DNA from: GCA-002733465 sp965230525
GTDB taxonomy: Bacteria > Pseudomonadota > Gammaproteobacteria > Enterobacterales > Kangiellaceae
DNA: 64,000 nucleotides
Assembly: GCA_965230525.1 (NCBI GenBank)
Contig: OZ246008.1
Coordinates: 620,001-684,000, forward strand
Direction of reading: 5' to 3'
Both the position numbers and the translations under genes were made by a program. Each line of letters opens with the position of its first letter. Position 1 is the first letter of the stretch. The notes beneath the pieces are model-generated. The model had not been told where the DNA came from. It saw nothing but the letters and a program-made list of their open reading frames with translations, and did no database searches. Positions 1 to 8,747 of this stretch are shown piece after piece.

Positions 1-1163
1 AAGTCTGAAACGAGAGATGCACCGCCACTCGGACTAGTGAGATAAATACTTTCCTTTATACCAGTTTTAGCAAAATAAGATTGCTCAACCCTTGGTACTA
101 CCTGAGTCACTAGCGCTTTGGGTAAAATCGCGACAACACAACCGCCAAATCCACCTCCTGTCATCCTCACCCCTCCTCGTAATCCAACTTCTTTACTTAT
201 ACACTCTACTAAGAAATCGATAGCCGGAGTGGTAATTTCAAATAGCCTTTTCATGGAGTCATGACTTTCAGACATCAAGCGGCTCACTTTCTCTAACTGG
301 TGATTCTTTAATGCTTCCATAAGTGCTACGGTCCGTATATTTTCTTCTATCACGTGTTGAGCTCGATTAGCAATTAACACGGGTAATTCATGCTTTCGAC
401 GGTTAAATTCTTCGAGTGATATATCGCGAAGCGAATTTACACTTAATCGGTTAGCAGCTATCTCACATTGTTGCCGCCGCAGATTGTACTTGCTATCAAC
501 TAATTCTCTCTCCAAATTGGAGTTAACGATCATGATTGCTAAGTCTTGCGCAATAGGAACTTTAGTCAAGTTAAGATTTCGACAATCGATTCCTAGCGCC
601 TCATTCTGCGAGCCACAGGCGGAAATCAATTGATCCATAATCCCACAGCCACAACCAACAAAATTGTTCTCTGCGGCTTGGCATATTAGTGCGAGTTGCT
701 TTTTGTCGATTGCCAATTGGTAGCACTCAACAATCGCAAAGCAAACAGCAACCTCCAAAGATGCCGACGAACTTAATCCGGCTTGTTGAGGCACGTCACC
801 AAGAATAGCCATGTTAGCACCAGAAAATTCAAGGTTTCGGCTCTTAAGTTCACTGACTACACCACGAATATAGTTTGCCCACATTTTAGTTTGCTGGAAT
901 GTAATCGCTTGTTTAACATTGAACTCATCGAGTTGGTTTTCGAAATTCAAGGAACATACCTTAAATACACCGTCGTTTCTCGGAGATATTGCTACTAAAG
1001 TGGCGAAGTTAATCGCACAGGGAAGTACGAACCCCAGATTATAATCAGTATGTTCTCCAATTAAATTTACCCGGCCTGGCGCACTCACCACCAGCTTTGG
1101 CGGTTGACCAAAACGTTTACTAAACTCTCTCTTTAAATTTGATAATTGCTTAGAGCGAGTCAT
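1..1163 (-). CDS. galK: Galactokinase, 3' end outside the window
   Basis: Phosphorylates galactose to galactose-1-phosphate with ATP, the first committed step of the Leloir pathway, in the cytoplasm. Reading the minus strand from the ATG at 1163 gives 387 codons with no stop before the window edge. The galactokinase signature GRVNLIGEHTDYN is near residues 30-42, the GHMP-kinase motif GLSSSAS near residue 130, and the third motif MTGGGFGGC near the end. E. coli GalK has 382 residues, so only a few C-terminal residues should be missing. The start codon lies inside the end of galT (overlap 1150-1163), so the two are translationally coupled. It is the last visible gene of a minus-strand operon GH1-ligase-galT-galK, which suggests that galactose is released from the imported glycoside. 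Identification is firm. Confidence 0.95.
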   Translation of the reverse strand, partial: MTRSKQLSNLKREFSKRFGQPPKLVVSAPGRVNLIGEHTDYNLGFVLPCAINFATLVAISPRNDGVFKVCSLNFENQLDEFNVKQAITFQQTKMWANYIRGVVSELKSRNLEFSGANMAILGDVPQQAGLSSSASLEVAVCFAIVECYQLAIDKKQLALICQAAENNFVGCGCGIMDQLISACGSQNEALGIDCRNLNLTKVPIAQDLAIMIVNSNLERELVDSKYNLRRQQCEIAANRLSVNSLRDISLEEFNRRKHELPVLIANRAQHVIEENIRTVALMEALKNHQLEKVSRLMSESHDSMKRLFEITTPAIDFLVECISKEVGLRGGVRMTGGGFGGCVVAILPKALVTQVVPRVEQSYFAKTGIKESIYLTSPSGGASLVSD

Positions 1164-2202
1164 TGGAGTTTTCGGAATAATGTCGCGTAGAAAGAGCGCG
1201 CAACTGCTCGGCCGCTTGTTCAGCAGTAAGATCTCTCTGCGCTTCCGCTAGCATCTCATAACCTACCATAAACTTTTTGATTGTTGATGAGCGCAGCAAG
1301 GGTGGAAAAAAGCTTGCGTGCAACTGCCACTCTTTATGAATATGCTGATCATAAGGAGCGCCATGCCACCCCATCGAATAAGGAAAAGCACAACCAAACA
1401 AATTATCGTACTTGACTGTCAATTGGCTCAGCGTGTTAGCAAGCGATAGCTTTCTTAGCTCATCTAAATCAACCATTCTTGTCACTGGAAACTTTGCTAA
1501 TAATAGAGTTTCGTATGGCCAAGCGGCCCAATAAGGAACAACAACCAACCAATCCTCATTTTCTACAACGGTACGTGCACCGGCTAACGATTCTTTTTTG
1601 GCATAGTCGAGTAACAAATTACTCTGATATTTTTTCCAATAGGCCGTCAAATTAAATTGTTTTTTAGCAACGATTGTCGGGATATGTTGCTGTGCCCATA
1701 TTTGCCCATGTGGATGAGGATTAGAACAGCCCATAATCTCGCCTTTATTTTCGAAAATTTGAATCCATTGATAATCCTGAGACAGTTCTTCACATTGTTG
1801 TTGCCAAGTGTTAACAACGGCCAGTACTTGTTCAGAGTTTAGCTGTGCTAGCGAACGACTATGATCGGGGGAATAACAGATCACACGACTTTCACCGCGT
1901 TCTGACTGATAACGAAATAACGGGCTATCCTGTTGTGATTCCAAGGTATCAGACCTTAGTGCAGCAAAGTCATTTTTGAAAACAAAGGTCCCCGTATAAA
2001 TTGGGTTTTTCACACCTGTAATTCGAGCGTTTCCCGCGCAAAGGTAGCACTGTTCATCATAACGCTCTGGCGGTTTATGCTGCACTTTTTCGGTTCGTCC
2101 TTGCCATGGACGACTCGCTCTTTGTGGCGAAACTAAAACCCATTCGCTGGTTAAAGGATTAAAACGACGGTGCGGATGATTTATTTTGTCGAACGCGCTC
2201 AC
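1150..2202 (-). CDS. galT: Galactose-1-phosphate uridylyltransferase
   Basis: Exchanges galactose-1-phosphate and UDP-glucose to UDP-galactose and glucose-1-phosphate (Leloir pathway, cytoplasm). The 350 residues match the class-I GalT family closely along their whole length. Two Cys of the zinc site sit in CYLCAGN (C52, C55), with SPDH (H114) and the catalytic CSNPHPHGQIW block, in which the second His of HPH (H165) is the expected uridylylated nucleophile. The C-terminus DLTAEQAAEQLR is also typical. The length matches E. coli GalT (348). The gene starts 57 bp after the adenylate-forming ligase gene and overlaps galK by 14 bp. No galE or mutarotase gene is seen in the window, so the epimerase must be encoded elsewhere, possibly just beyond position 1. 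Confidence 0.97.
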   Translation of the reverse strand: MSAFDKINHPHRRFNPLTSEWVLVSPQRASRPWQGRTEKVQHKPPERYDEQCYLCAGNARITGVKNPIYTGTFVFKNDFAALRSDTLESQQDSPLFRYQSERGESRVICYSPDHSRSLAQLNSEQVLAVVNTWQQQCEELSQDYQWIQIFENKGEIMGCSNPHPHGQIWAQQHIPTIVAKKQFNLTAYWKKYQSNLLLDYAKKESLAGARTVVENEDWLVVVPYWAAWPYETLLLAKFPVTRMVDLDELRKLSLANTLSQLTVKYDNLFGCAFPYSMGWHGAPYDQHIHKEWQLHASFFPPLLRSSTIKKFMVGYEMLAEAQRDLTAEQAAEQLRALSTRHYSENSNDSL

Positions 2203-2259
2203 GACATTTTTCCATAGCGATTTGCATTCAATGATTTTGTTGAAACTTTATTTTGATGA

Positions 2260-3966
2260 CTAGGCATTGGATAGAGTCTGGCAAAATCGATCACGAATAG
2301 CTCGCTTATCGATCTTTCCCGTAGCATTACGAATTAATGGTTTTTCTGAAAGATAAAGTTCTTCTGGCAGTTTAAATTTTGAAAGTGTTTTCGCCAAGAA
2401 TAGATTAAGCTCTCCTTTTCCGAGTTTATCTTTGTAATTTAAATGAATGGCTGCACAGACTTTTTCACCCAATCGAGTGCATGGCACCCCAAACACGGCA
2501 ACTTCAGCAACACTTGGATGTTCATATATTGCTGACTCCACTTCGGCACAACTTATGTTCTCTCCCCCTCGTACTACAATGTCTTTTTTCCTTCCATTAA
2601 TAAAAATTAGACCCGACTTATCTTGACGACCTAAGTCACCGGTTTTAAACCACCCTTGATCAAATGCTTCGTTAGTCGCTTGTTGATTATTCCAGTAACC
2701 TAAAATATTAGCAGGACTTTTAATCCAAATTTCCCCGACACCATCGGTCGGCAATTGACAGCCTTGTTCATCAGTAATCTTAAACTCGGTCACTGCCGGA
2801 GTGACCAAGCCAACAGAACTCGGGTTTAACTTATACAGTGCACTATTAATAACACACCCGAGACCATTTGTTTCGGTAAGTCCGTAGGCAGCTCCGGGAC
2901 ACAAGTTTGGAAACTTAAACAAGTTTTCTGCATGTGATTCAGGACAAGCGGCTCCACCGGCAAATACTTCTATCAGACTGCTTGTATTAAAGTCTTGAAA
3001 ATTTGGATGATTAACCAATTCATAGGACATGGTTGGCACCCCATTAAAGTAGCTAACTTGTTCCTTTTCTATCAACCGTAGTGCATCGGTTGGGTCCCAT
3101 TTATGCATCAATACCATTTTTCGACCACTTAATATAGAAAGCAAAAATACACTATGGCAACCGGTTACATGAAACAGCGGCACGGTGACTAGCGCAGCTA
3201 GCTTTGCATTAGGATCGGTTAAATCTCTGCTGTAGCCGGCTGAAGCACTGGTAACACTCATAAGCGCCCAGCTCATTAATGCACTTAAAATACAACGGTG
3301 ACTTGACAGTGCACCTTTTGGAAAACCGGTGCTACCAGAAGTGTATAGAATGGTTGCATGGTCATCTGAAGTAATCGTTTGGGTTGGAAATTCACTATAT
3401 TGTTTTTGTAATAAATCGGACCAGGCTGTGGTATCTGCTTGAGGATTTTCAGCAACCAGTATGTAGGATCTATTCTTATTTTTTTGCACACTTGATATTC
3501 GTTTTAAGCGTTCGGAGTCGACAATCACTAGACTTACATCAGCATCGTCCAACGCATAAACTAACTCATCGCCAGTCCACCAACCATTCAAGGGGACTGC
3601 CACCGCACCTATAGCTGTAATCGCCATAAATGCAATACACCATTGCGGATTATTACGCATTGCGATGGCAACTCGCTGACCTTTTTTAATTTCAAATCGT
3701 TCGATTAGTTGATGAGCTATTGTCGCAGCCTGTTGGTAACTTTGTTGAAAAGTGAGTCGTTGATCTTGGTAAACTAAAAATGGCTTATTGGCGTGAATTT
3801 TCATCATTTCATATAAGCCTGTTAAGTTTTCTGGCGCATGTTTGTAAGACTGATACTCTACATCATTCCGCGTAAAGGAGGTCAATTCAAATTGACTACC
3901 AGCCTCAGTAAATTGACGTTGGCATTGCTGAAGTTTAGTTACTATTGATTTTGTTTGATCGACCAT
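2260..3966 (-). CDS. Class I adenylate-forming ligase, probable acyl-CoA synthetase
   Basis: Predicted to activate a carboxylic acid with ATP and couple it to CoA. The 568-residue protein has the P-loop motif ILYTSGSTGFPKG (about residues 207-218), the adenylation motif AYGLTETNG, GWFKTGDLG, and the C-terminal catalytic lysine motif NATGKIDKR. There is no signal peptide, so it is cytoplasmic. The reading frame is open upstream to 4119, but that part overlaps the end of the beta-glycosidase gene. The ATG at 3966 is preferred because AAAGGA lies 6 bases before it and homology to ligases begins there. It sits 16 bp behind the GH1 gene and ahead of galT and galK. A ligase between a glycosidase and galactose genes suggests that the aglycone, or an acid derived from it, is activated to a CoA thioester. 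The substrate cannot be read from the sequence. Confidence 0.88.
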   Translation of the reverse strand: MVDQTKSIVTKLQQCQRQFTEAGSQFELTSFTRNDVEYQSYKHAPENLTGLYEMMKIHANKPFLVYQDQRLTFQQSYQQAATIAHQLIERFEIKKGQRVAIAMRNNPQWCIAFMAITAIGAVAVPLNGWWTGDELVYALDDADVSLVIVDSERLKRISSVQKNKNRSYILVAENPQADTTAWSDLLQKQYSEFPTQTITSDDHATILYTSGSTGFPKGALSSHRCILSALMSWALMSVTSASAGYSRDLTDPNAKLAALVTVPLFHVTGCHSVFLLSILSGRKMVLMHKWDPTDALRLIEKEQVSYFNGVPTMSYELVNHPNFQDFNTSSLIEVFAGGAACPESHAENLFKFPNLCPGAAYGLTETNGLGCVINSALYKLNPSSVGLVTPAVTEFKITDEQGCQLPTDGVGEIWIKSPANILGYWNNQQATNEAFDQGWFKTGDLGRQDKSGLIFINGRKKDIVVRGGENISCAEVESAIYEHPSVAEVAVFGVPCTRLGEKVCAAIHLNYKDKLGKGELNLFLAKTLSKFKLPEELYLSEKPLIRNATGKIDKRAIRDRFCQTLSNA

Positions 3967-3982
3967 GGAAAATCCTTTGACA

Positions 3983-5350
3983 CTATTGAGAAGTACTAAA
4001 TCCGTTGTTAAGAATGACTGAGCTAAACCAATTTGCACTTGCTTTAGGAACTCTTTGTTGAGTGGTGTAATCAACATACAACAAGCCAAATCTTGCGGAA
4101 TAGCCCTCAGCCCATTCAAAATTATCCATCAATGACCAATAGAAATAGCCTTCAATAGGAACCCCTTCGCTAATCGCTCGATGAATGGCCTGTAAATATG
4201 ACTGCATAAATTCAACCCGCATAACGTCATTACAGGCGCCCTTTCCTTCTATCGTCTTCACTTCATCTTCATTGGCCATGCCATTTTCTGTCACGATCAT
4301 GCGACAGTGATATTGTTGATATAAGCGATGCAAAACCTGATAAATTCCTTCCGGATATACCTCCCAATCAAGCGAAGTCGTTGGCGCATTTTCACTTGGC
4401 GGTTTAACTTGTGAGTTGAATCCTGCGGGTGACTGCGGGTCAGGGTAAACCCAATATCGGGTATAGTGATTAACCCCCAACACATCGATTGGCGTTTGAA
4501 TTAATTGGCTATCTGACTCTAAACGGGGCACCTTATATTCGCTTAACATTGTTTCGATCAACTCGGGATAGCGTCCCAAAAATAGAGGATCAAGATAAGC
4601 TCGATTAAAGCAAATCTCAGCAATCTCAGTTGCTCGAATATGCTCTGGTGTATCCTTAATAGGCTCGAATAAACCTTGATGCGTTACCAATCCAACTTGA
4701 GCATTATTGATATTTCTTCTTATTGTTTGCACTGCTGTGCCGTGCGCGACTAATTGATGGTGCATACAACTCAAATAATTTTTCATTCCCACTAGCCCAG
4801 GCGCATGCACTCCCAACAAGTGACCGTTTAATGCAAAAATGTTGGGCTCGTTCAATGTAAACCAATGCTTAACGCGATCACCTAATGCCATCGTAACCTT
4901 ATCAACAAACCTTTCAAAAGCCTCAATCGTGTTTCGATTAGTCCAGCCGCCCTGTTGCTGTAATACTTGAGGCAGATCCCAATGGAACAAGGTGATATAG
5001 GGCTCAATATTCTTTTCTTTCAGCGCATCAACAAGACGATCGTAGAATGCCATCCCTTTCGGGTTAACGCTTGCTGCGCCATCGGCAAGTATTCTTGTCC
5101 ACGCGATGCTAAAACGATAAGCCTGTAACCCGAGTGATTCGATCTGATTAACATCTTGCTGCCAGTTTTCATAATGACAACAAGCTTTCGCACCAGAGCT
5201 TTGATCAACAATTCGAGAGTGATCAGTGCAAAACTCATCCCAGATGCTTGGCACCTTACCATCGACGGTTGCCGCGCCCTCTATCTGGTAGGCAGAAGTT
5301 CCAGCCCCCCAAACAAATGCTCTTGGAAACTCAAATTTTTTTGTTTTCAA
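3983..5350 (-). CDS. GH1 beta-glycosidase (beta-glucosidase/beta-galactosidase)
   Basis: Retaining beta-glycosidase of family GH1, 455 residues, the usual bacterial length. The N-terminus FVWGAGTSAYQIEGA is the GH1 signature. The acid/base Glu is E168 in FTLNEPN and the nucleophile is E355 in IVTENG; both are present, so the enzyme should be active. There is no signal peptide, which implies cytoplasmic hydrolysis of an imported small glycoside. First gene of the minus-strand operon with the ligase, galT and galK, transcribed from the 5351-5593 region shared with the cupin gene. GH1 enzymes often accept both beta-glucosides and beta-galactosides; the co-transcribed Leloir genes favour a galactose-containing substrate, but that is inference. 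Confidence 0.95.
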   Translation of the reverse strand: MKTKKFEFPRAFVWGAGTSAYQIEGAATVDGKVPSIWDEFCTDHSRIVDQSSGAKACCHYENWQQDVNQIESLGLQAYRFSIAWTRILADGAASVNPKGMAFYDRLVDALKEKNIEPYITLFHWDLPQVLQQQGGWTNRNTIEAFERFVDKVTMALGDRVKHWFTLNEPNIFALNGHLLGVHAPGLVGMKNYLSCMHHQLVAHGTAVQTIRRNINNAQVGLVTHQGLFEPIKDTPEHIRATEIAEICFNRAYLDPLFLGRYPELIETMLSEYKVPRLESDSQLIQTPIDVLGVNHYTRYWVYPDPQSPAGFNSQVKPPSENAPTTSLDWEVYPEGIYQVLHRLYQQYHCRMIVTENGMANEDEVKTIEGKGACNDVMRVEFMQSYLQAIHRAISEGVPIEGYFYWSLMDNFEWAEGYSARFGLLYVDYTTQQRVPKASANWFSSVILNNGFSTSQ

Positions 5351-5593
5351 TATACTTTCTCGCTGTAACTTGCTTGTACTCGGGCAAAAACAAACTCAAT
5401 AATGACAACATATGTTTTCACAATAAGAGCTTTTAATACTGGCCTTGAAACAATTAATAGCAATCAATTAAACCTTTCTGAAAATATATCTTTTCATTTG
5501 TTGAGTTTCATGTCAATATTTAAATCAATAACGATGAGTGCGCTGATTGAGCTTCACAGCGCTTCGAATCAAAGCTAAGAAAGGAGTACTGAA
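5351..5593. promoter_or_regulatory. Divergent promoter region between GH1 operon and cupin gene
   Basis: AT-rich 243-bp gap between two divergent transcription units. It contains an 18-bp palindrome at 5479-5496. On the plus strand a strong ribosome binding site AAGGAG lies 7 bases before the cupin ATG at 5594. No other gene is apparent here. Confidence 0.6.
5479..5496. promoter_or_regulatory. Candidate TetR operator, site 1
   Basis: TGAAAATATATCTTTTCA: perfect 6-bp arms TGAAAA/TTTTCA around a 6-bp centre. Read on the other strand it differs from the palindrome at 7807-7824 by a single base. It lies 98 bp before the cupin ATG and 129 bp before the GH1 ATG. Assignment to the TetR protein encoded at 7887-8555 is inference from proximity and palindromic shape. 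Confidence 0.55.
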
Positions 5594-6102
5594 ATGCCCA
5601 ATACCAACCCAGTAGATATACAGTTACCGATGGTTCCCGCGGCGGCCGGACAAGCAATCCATGTTGGCGCAGAGGAAATTCCCTACATTCCGATAGAAGA
5701 AGGTGTTGAGGTGCAAGTGCTACATGTCGACTTAAAACGAGGAATGTGGATTGTGAGAAATCGCTTTCAACCGGGAACCACCATTCAACGTCACTATCAT
5801 ACCGGTGCAGTCTATGCTGTAACTCTGGAGGGGCAGTGGTTTTATCAAGAATATCCCGATGAGATTAATAGTCCTGGTTCGTACTTATTTGAGTCAGCCG
5901 GTTCAATACACACTCTAACCATCCCTAAGGATCAGCAGGGACCCACGGTTGTTTGGTTTGCGATTACGGTCCTAATGTCCACTTAACCGAAGATGACAAA
6001 GTCGACAATATTCTTGATGCTAACACCATGTTACAAGGGTATCGACAGCTCACAGAAGCGTTTGGCCAGGCCAGTGATGTGCCAATCGTCGAAGGCGAAT
6101 AA
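5594..6102 (+). pseudogene. Cupin dioxygenase-like gene with a one-base frameshift
   Basis: A small cupin resembling the 2,4'-dihydroxyacetophenone dioxygenase / ChrR-like cupin group, whose characterised members cleave C-C bonds with Fe(II) and oxygen. The metal site is suggested by the HYH segment (about residue 62) and the later His in SIHTL. As written, the frame ends after 130 residues at 5986. The next frame from about 5965 continues with Y-G-P-N-V-H-L-T-E-D-D and runs to a stop at 6102, giving a joined product of about 169 residues. Restoring one T in the TT at 5964-5965 joins the two parts. Either a recent loss-of-function mutation or a base-calling error in a short homopolymer. It has a strong AAGGAG ribosome binding site and is followed 7 bp later by an SDR gene. 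Confidence 0.75.
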
Positions 6103-6109
6103 CAAACCC

Positions 6110-6901
6110 ATGCATATATTGATAACTGGCGCGGCAAGCGGCATTGGCAGGCAATTAGCTGTTAAAGGCCTCACTCTCGGACACACCATTACTGCCTGTG
6201 ATAATGCCCCAATTGACATGCCTTCGGACCTCAGCTCCTTGCCCCAGCTTAGCACTCATCAGCTTGATGTGAGACAAGTTGAACAATGGCGAGAGATTAT
6301 TGATAACGCATGGACTCGCTGCCCGGTTGATTGCATTATCAACGTGGCTGGTGTGTTGCGAGCCGGCGTCACGGGCGCTTTACAAGCTAAAGAAGTTTCG
6401 CAGCAATTCGAGGTAAATACCTTAGGCGTGATTTATGGTACTGACACCTTTGCAAGAAAAGCTATTGGTGAAAAAGCGAAAGGACATATTATCAATATTG
6501 GCTCCACCGCTGGGTTATTCGCAACCCCAGGTAACTCAGTTTATGCAGCGACCAAACACGCTATTCGCGGCTTTTCTATTGCTGCTGCAGGCGATCTTCG
6601 GCCACATGGGATTGATGTGAGCCTTGTCGCGCCGACTGCCGTTAAAACCGACATGCTCGAACAACAGCGAGGCGATCAACGTGCTGCTCTCACCTTTAGC
6701 GGACAGCGTGCACTGACCACGGCCGAAGTGGTCGACAAAATCTACCAAGAAGTTATTCCGAACCGCACTCTTGAAACATTTATTCCCAATGGTGAAAAGT
6801 GGACCGCCAAATTTTCCACATGCTTTCCCGAGCTGTTTCTTAAGCAAGTGGAAAAGTCTCGCCAACAAGGAGTCAAAAATTTCGACTCCAAATCGTTCTA
6901 G
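6110..6901 (+). CDS. SDR-family oxidoreductase
   Basis: Short-chain dehydrogenase/reductase of 263 residues, probably acting on an alcohol or ketone with NAD(P). The nucleotide-binding motif TGAASGIG is at residues 6-13, followed by NVAG and the catalytic Ser in NIGSTAG and YAATK. The frame is open upstream to 5993, but that stretch overlaps the shifted end of the cupin gene. The ATG at 6110 directly precedes the Rossmann beta strand (MHILITG) and follows the restored cupin stop by 7 bp, so the two genes form an operon with coupled translation. Substrate unknown; the neighbours suggest oxidation of an aglycone-derived alcohol. Confidence 0.88.
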   Translation: MHILITGAASGIGRQLAVKGLTLGHTITACDNAPIDMPSDLSSLPQLSTHQLDVRQVEQWREIIDNAWTRCPVDCIINVAGVLRAGVTGALQAKEVSQQFEVNTLGVIYGTDTFARKAIGEKAKGHIINIGSTAGLFATPGNSVYAATKHAIRGFSIAAAGDLRPHGIDVSLVAPTAVKTDMLEQQRGDQRAALTFSGQRALTTAEVVDKIYQEVIPNRTLETFIPNGEKWTAKFSTCFPELFLKQVEKSRQQGVKNFDSKSF

Positions 6902-6946
6902 TAGGCGTTAAGTATTGGCTCTTAGCCAGCTACCTTTATTGATAAG

Positions 6947-7780
6947 TTAGAGTGTTTTATCAAGACCATACTCTTTCCTCATAATCCAATCTCTCAATGT
7001 AGCTGGAAATCGCTTTAAAGTTTGAAGTAGTCCATTGTTAGCGCCCGCGGTAATCAATCGAGGCGCTTTTTCAACAATTAATTTAGCCGCTATTTGGCGA
7101 GCAAACTGATTAACCTCCATGCCAGTCGCATCATTACCTTTAAATCGCTTTTCAATAAAAGAGTACAACGGCTGATAGCGAGAATCTGGCTGATTGTAAC
7201 GCGACACTTCATGCGCAGAGCGAAACTCGATTTCGGTTCTAACACTCGCTGGCTGTACCGTAATTACATCTAGATTAAATGGCTTGAACTCCATTCGAAG
7301 CACGTCTGATAACATATGTAATGCCGCTTTAGTCGCACAATAAGTGGCGGTAAATGGCACCGGTAAATCACCGACCACACTGCCTATATTAACAACTCGA
7401 CCATGACCCTGTTTAGCCATGGTTGCAAATGCTCGCTGGGTCACCGCCATGGTACCACTAATATTGGTATCGACTATTTGCTTTAGCGATTCAAACGAAG
7501 CTTCGGCAAATGGGCCAGTATGACTGATACCGGCGTTATTAATTAACATATCGATTTGCCCGACTTCGGCTAACATATCAGCAAAGGCTTGTTGAATACT
7601 ATCGGAGTCTAAAATATCCAAAGCAAGCAGCGAGATATTGGGCGATTTTAAATCTGCTATAGCGTCTAATTTACGTGCCGTAGCAAATACTTGACAACCG
7701 AGCTTGGCAAGTTCGATTGACAAAGCTCTCCCGATACCTGTCGAGCAACCAGTGATTAGAACCGTTTTAATCTTAGACAT
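6947..7780 (-). CDS. SDR-family oxidoreductase, Ayr1-like subgroup
   Basis: Classical SDR of 277 residues with TGCSTGIG at residues 10-17, NNAGIS, the catalytic Ser in NIGSVVG and YCATK. The longer C-terminus resembles the subgroup annotated as 1-acyldihydroxyacetone-phosphate reductase-like or steroid-dehydrogenase-like SDRs, which act on hydrophobic substrates. That resemblance is at motif level only. It is transcribed divergently from the TetR gene at 7887, and the palindrome at 7807-7824 lies 27-44 bp upstream of its ATG, where a bound repressor would block transcription. It is convergent with the SDR ending at 6901. Confidence 0.88.
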   Translation of the reverse strand: MSKIKTVLITGCSTGIGRALSIELAKLGCQVFATARKLDAIADLKSPNISLLALDILDSDSIQQAFADMLAEVGQIDMLINNAGISHTGPFAEASFESLKQIVDTNISGTMAVTQRAFATMAKQGHGRVVNIGSVVGDLPVPFTATYCATKAALHMLSDVLRMEFKPFNLDVITVQPASVRTEIEFRSAHEVSRYNQPDSRYQPLYSFIEKRFKGNDATGMEVNQFARQIAAKLIVEKAPRLITAGANNGLLQTLKRFPATLRDWIMRKEYGLDKTL

Positions 7781-7806
7781 TGGTTTATGATCCGATTATT
7801 ATTTTT

Positions 7807-7824
7807 TGAAAAGACATATTTTCA
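7807..7824. promoter_or_regulatory. Candidate TetR operator, site 2
   Basis: TGAAAAGACATATTTTCA, arms TGAAAA/TTTTCA, in the 106-bp gap between the divergent SDR and TetR genes. It matches site 1 (reverse strand) at 17 of 18 positions. This position is typical for autoregulation by a TetR repressor. Regulator identity is inferred. Confidence 0.6.
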
Positions 7825-7886
7825 CTTGTGGCTTGCGCTGTCAATACCCATAATAGCGAATATGATTAATCTTTAGCTTATCTGAA

Positions 7887-8555
7887 ATGCGCAAAGAAAA
7901 TACTTTACTCAAAATCTTGCCAAGTGGCGACCTCAGCCAACGAGTTGGCAAAAAACTTACTCAAGAGCAACGCAATCAGCAGCGCATCGAACGAATGACA
8001 ATCGCTGCATTTGATCTATTTACCCAAAAAGGCTTCCACAAAATAACCATTGAATCACTCTGTTCAGCTGCCAATGTATCGACTAGAGATTTTTATAAGC
8101 TGATTAAAACGAAAGAAGAGCTGCTACTCCGTGTCTACCAACGAGTATACAAACATGTGGAAAACTGCGTGACTTTAGCTCTCGCAAACGCGCCAGAAGA
8201 TCAACCCGATGAACGACTTTCTATGGCTGTAGACGCTTTAGTCTATGCCTACACTGACGACCCAAGGTACGCTCAACTTGCTTATATTGAAGTTGTCGGT
8301 GTTTCCGAAGAAATAGAACGCTTACGTCGAGATACTCACAATCGGTTTGCCGACTTAATTAGGCAAGAATTCCAAAAGCGAGCGTCAGATACTCATTTGA
8401 CTATGGACGGTAAACTACCGCTAGCAATTGTCGGCGCCTGTAACGAACTTATTTTAGATTGGTTACTCAGCCAACAACGCAGACAAGCCGATCAGTTGGC
8501 CAAAGACATAAAACAACTCTATGCCATCGTCTTGGCGGGCCTCTCCGTTTCGTAA
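7887..8555 (+). CDS. TetR/AcrR-family transcriptional regulator
   Basis: One-component regulator of 222 residues. The N-terminal HTH spans about residues 30-78 (MTIAAFDLFTQKGFHKITIE, then LCSAANVSTRDFYKLIKTKEEL). The rest is the variable helical ligand and dimer domain. A basic 30-residue extension precedes the HTH; no better internal start is obvious. Divergent from an SDR gene with a palindromic site between them. The same site recurs before the GH1 operon and the cupin-SDR unit, so this is the best candidate for local repressor of the glycoside/aglycone genes. The inducer is unknown; a CoA ester or free aglycone would fit the gene neighbourhood. Confidence 0.92.
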   Translation: MRKENTLLKILPSGDLSQRVGKKLTQEQRNQQRIERMTIAAFDLFTQKGFHKITIESLCSAANVSTRDFYKLIKTKEELLLRVYQRVYKHVENCVTLALANAPEDQPDERLSMAVDALVYAYTDDPRYAQLAYIEVVGVSEEIERLRRDTHNRFADLIRQEFQKRASDTHLTMDGKLPLAIVGACNELILDWLLSQQRRQADQLAKDIKQLYAIVLAGLSVS

Positions 8556-8705
8556 GCTTGGCGGATGATATCTAAGTTGTTTAAAAACGAACACTTGCGT
8601 TAGCTGCCTGGCAAATAATCTGAGTTTAAACCCACTTCAAAGATGCAATAGACAGGTTTTAACAAACCGAGTTGAAGAAAACTCTTAGCAAAAGCCGTCA
8701 AACTA

Positions 8706-8723
8706 TGGTAATTTATATTTTCA
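8706..8723. promoter_or_regulatory. Weak third copy of the palindromic operator
   Basis: TGGTAATTTATATTTTCA keeps the right arm TATATTTTCA and the first TG, but differs from the consensus at about four left-side positions. It lies 25 bp upstream of the XRE regulator GTG. It could place the regulator-symporter pair under the same TetR protein, or be an AT-rich coincidence. Confidence 0.3.
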
Positions 8724-8747
8724 TACGGAATTTGGGGTTACCATCTC

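Noticed and set aside
783..998. Open frame of 71 codons on the plus strand
   Set aside because: It lies antisense within galactokinase, whose own frame is open over the whole interval with clear motifs.
3967..4119. 51-codon N-terminal extension of the adenylate-forming ligase
   Set aside because: It overlaps the end of the beta-glycosidase gene; a ribosome binding site supports the ATG at 3966.
5993..6109. N-terminal extension of the SDR gene
   Set aside because: It is the out-of-frame shadow of the frameshifted cupin C-terminus; the SDR fold begins at the ATG at 6110.
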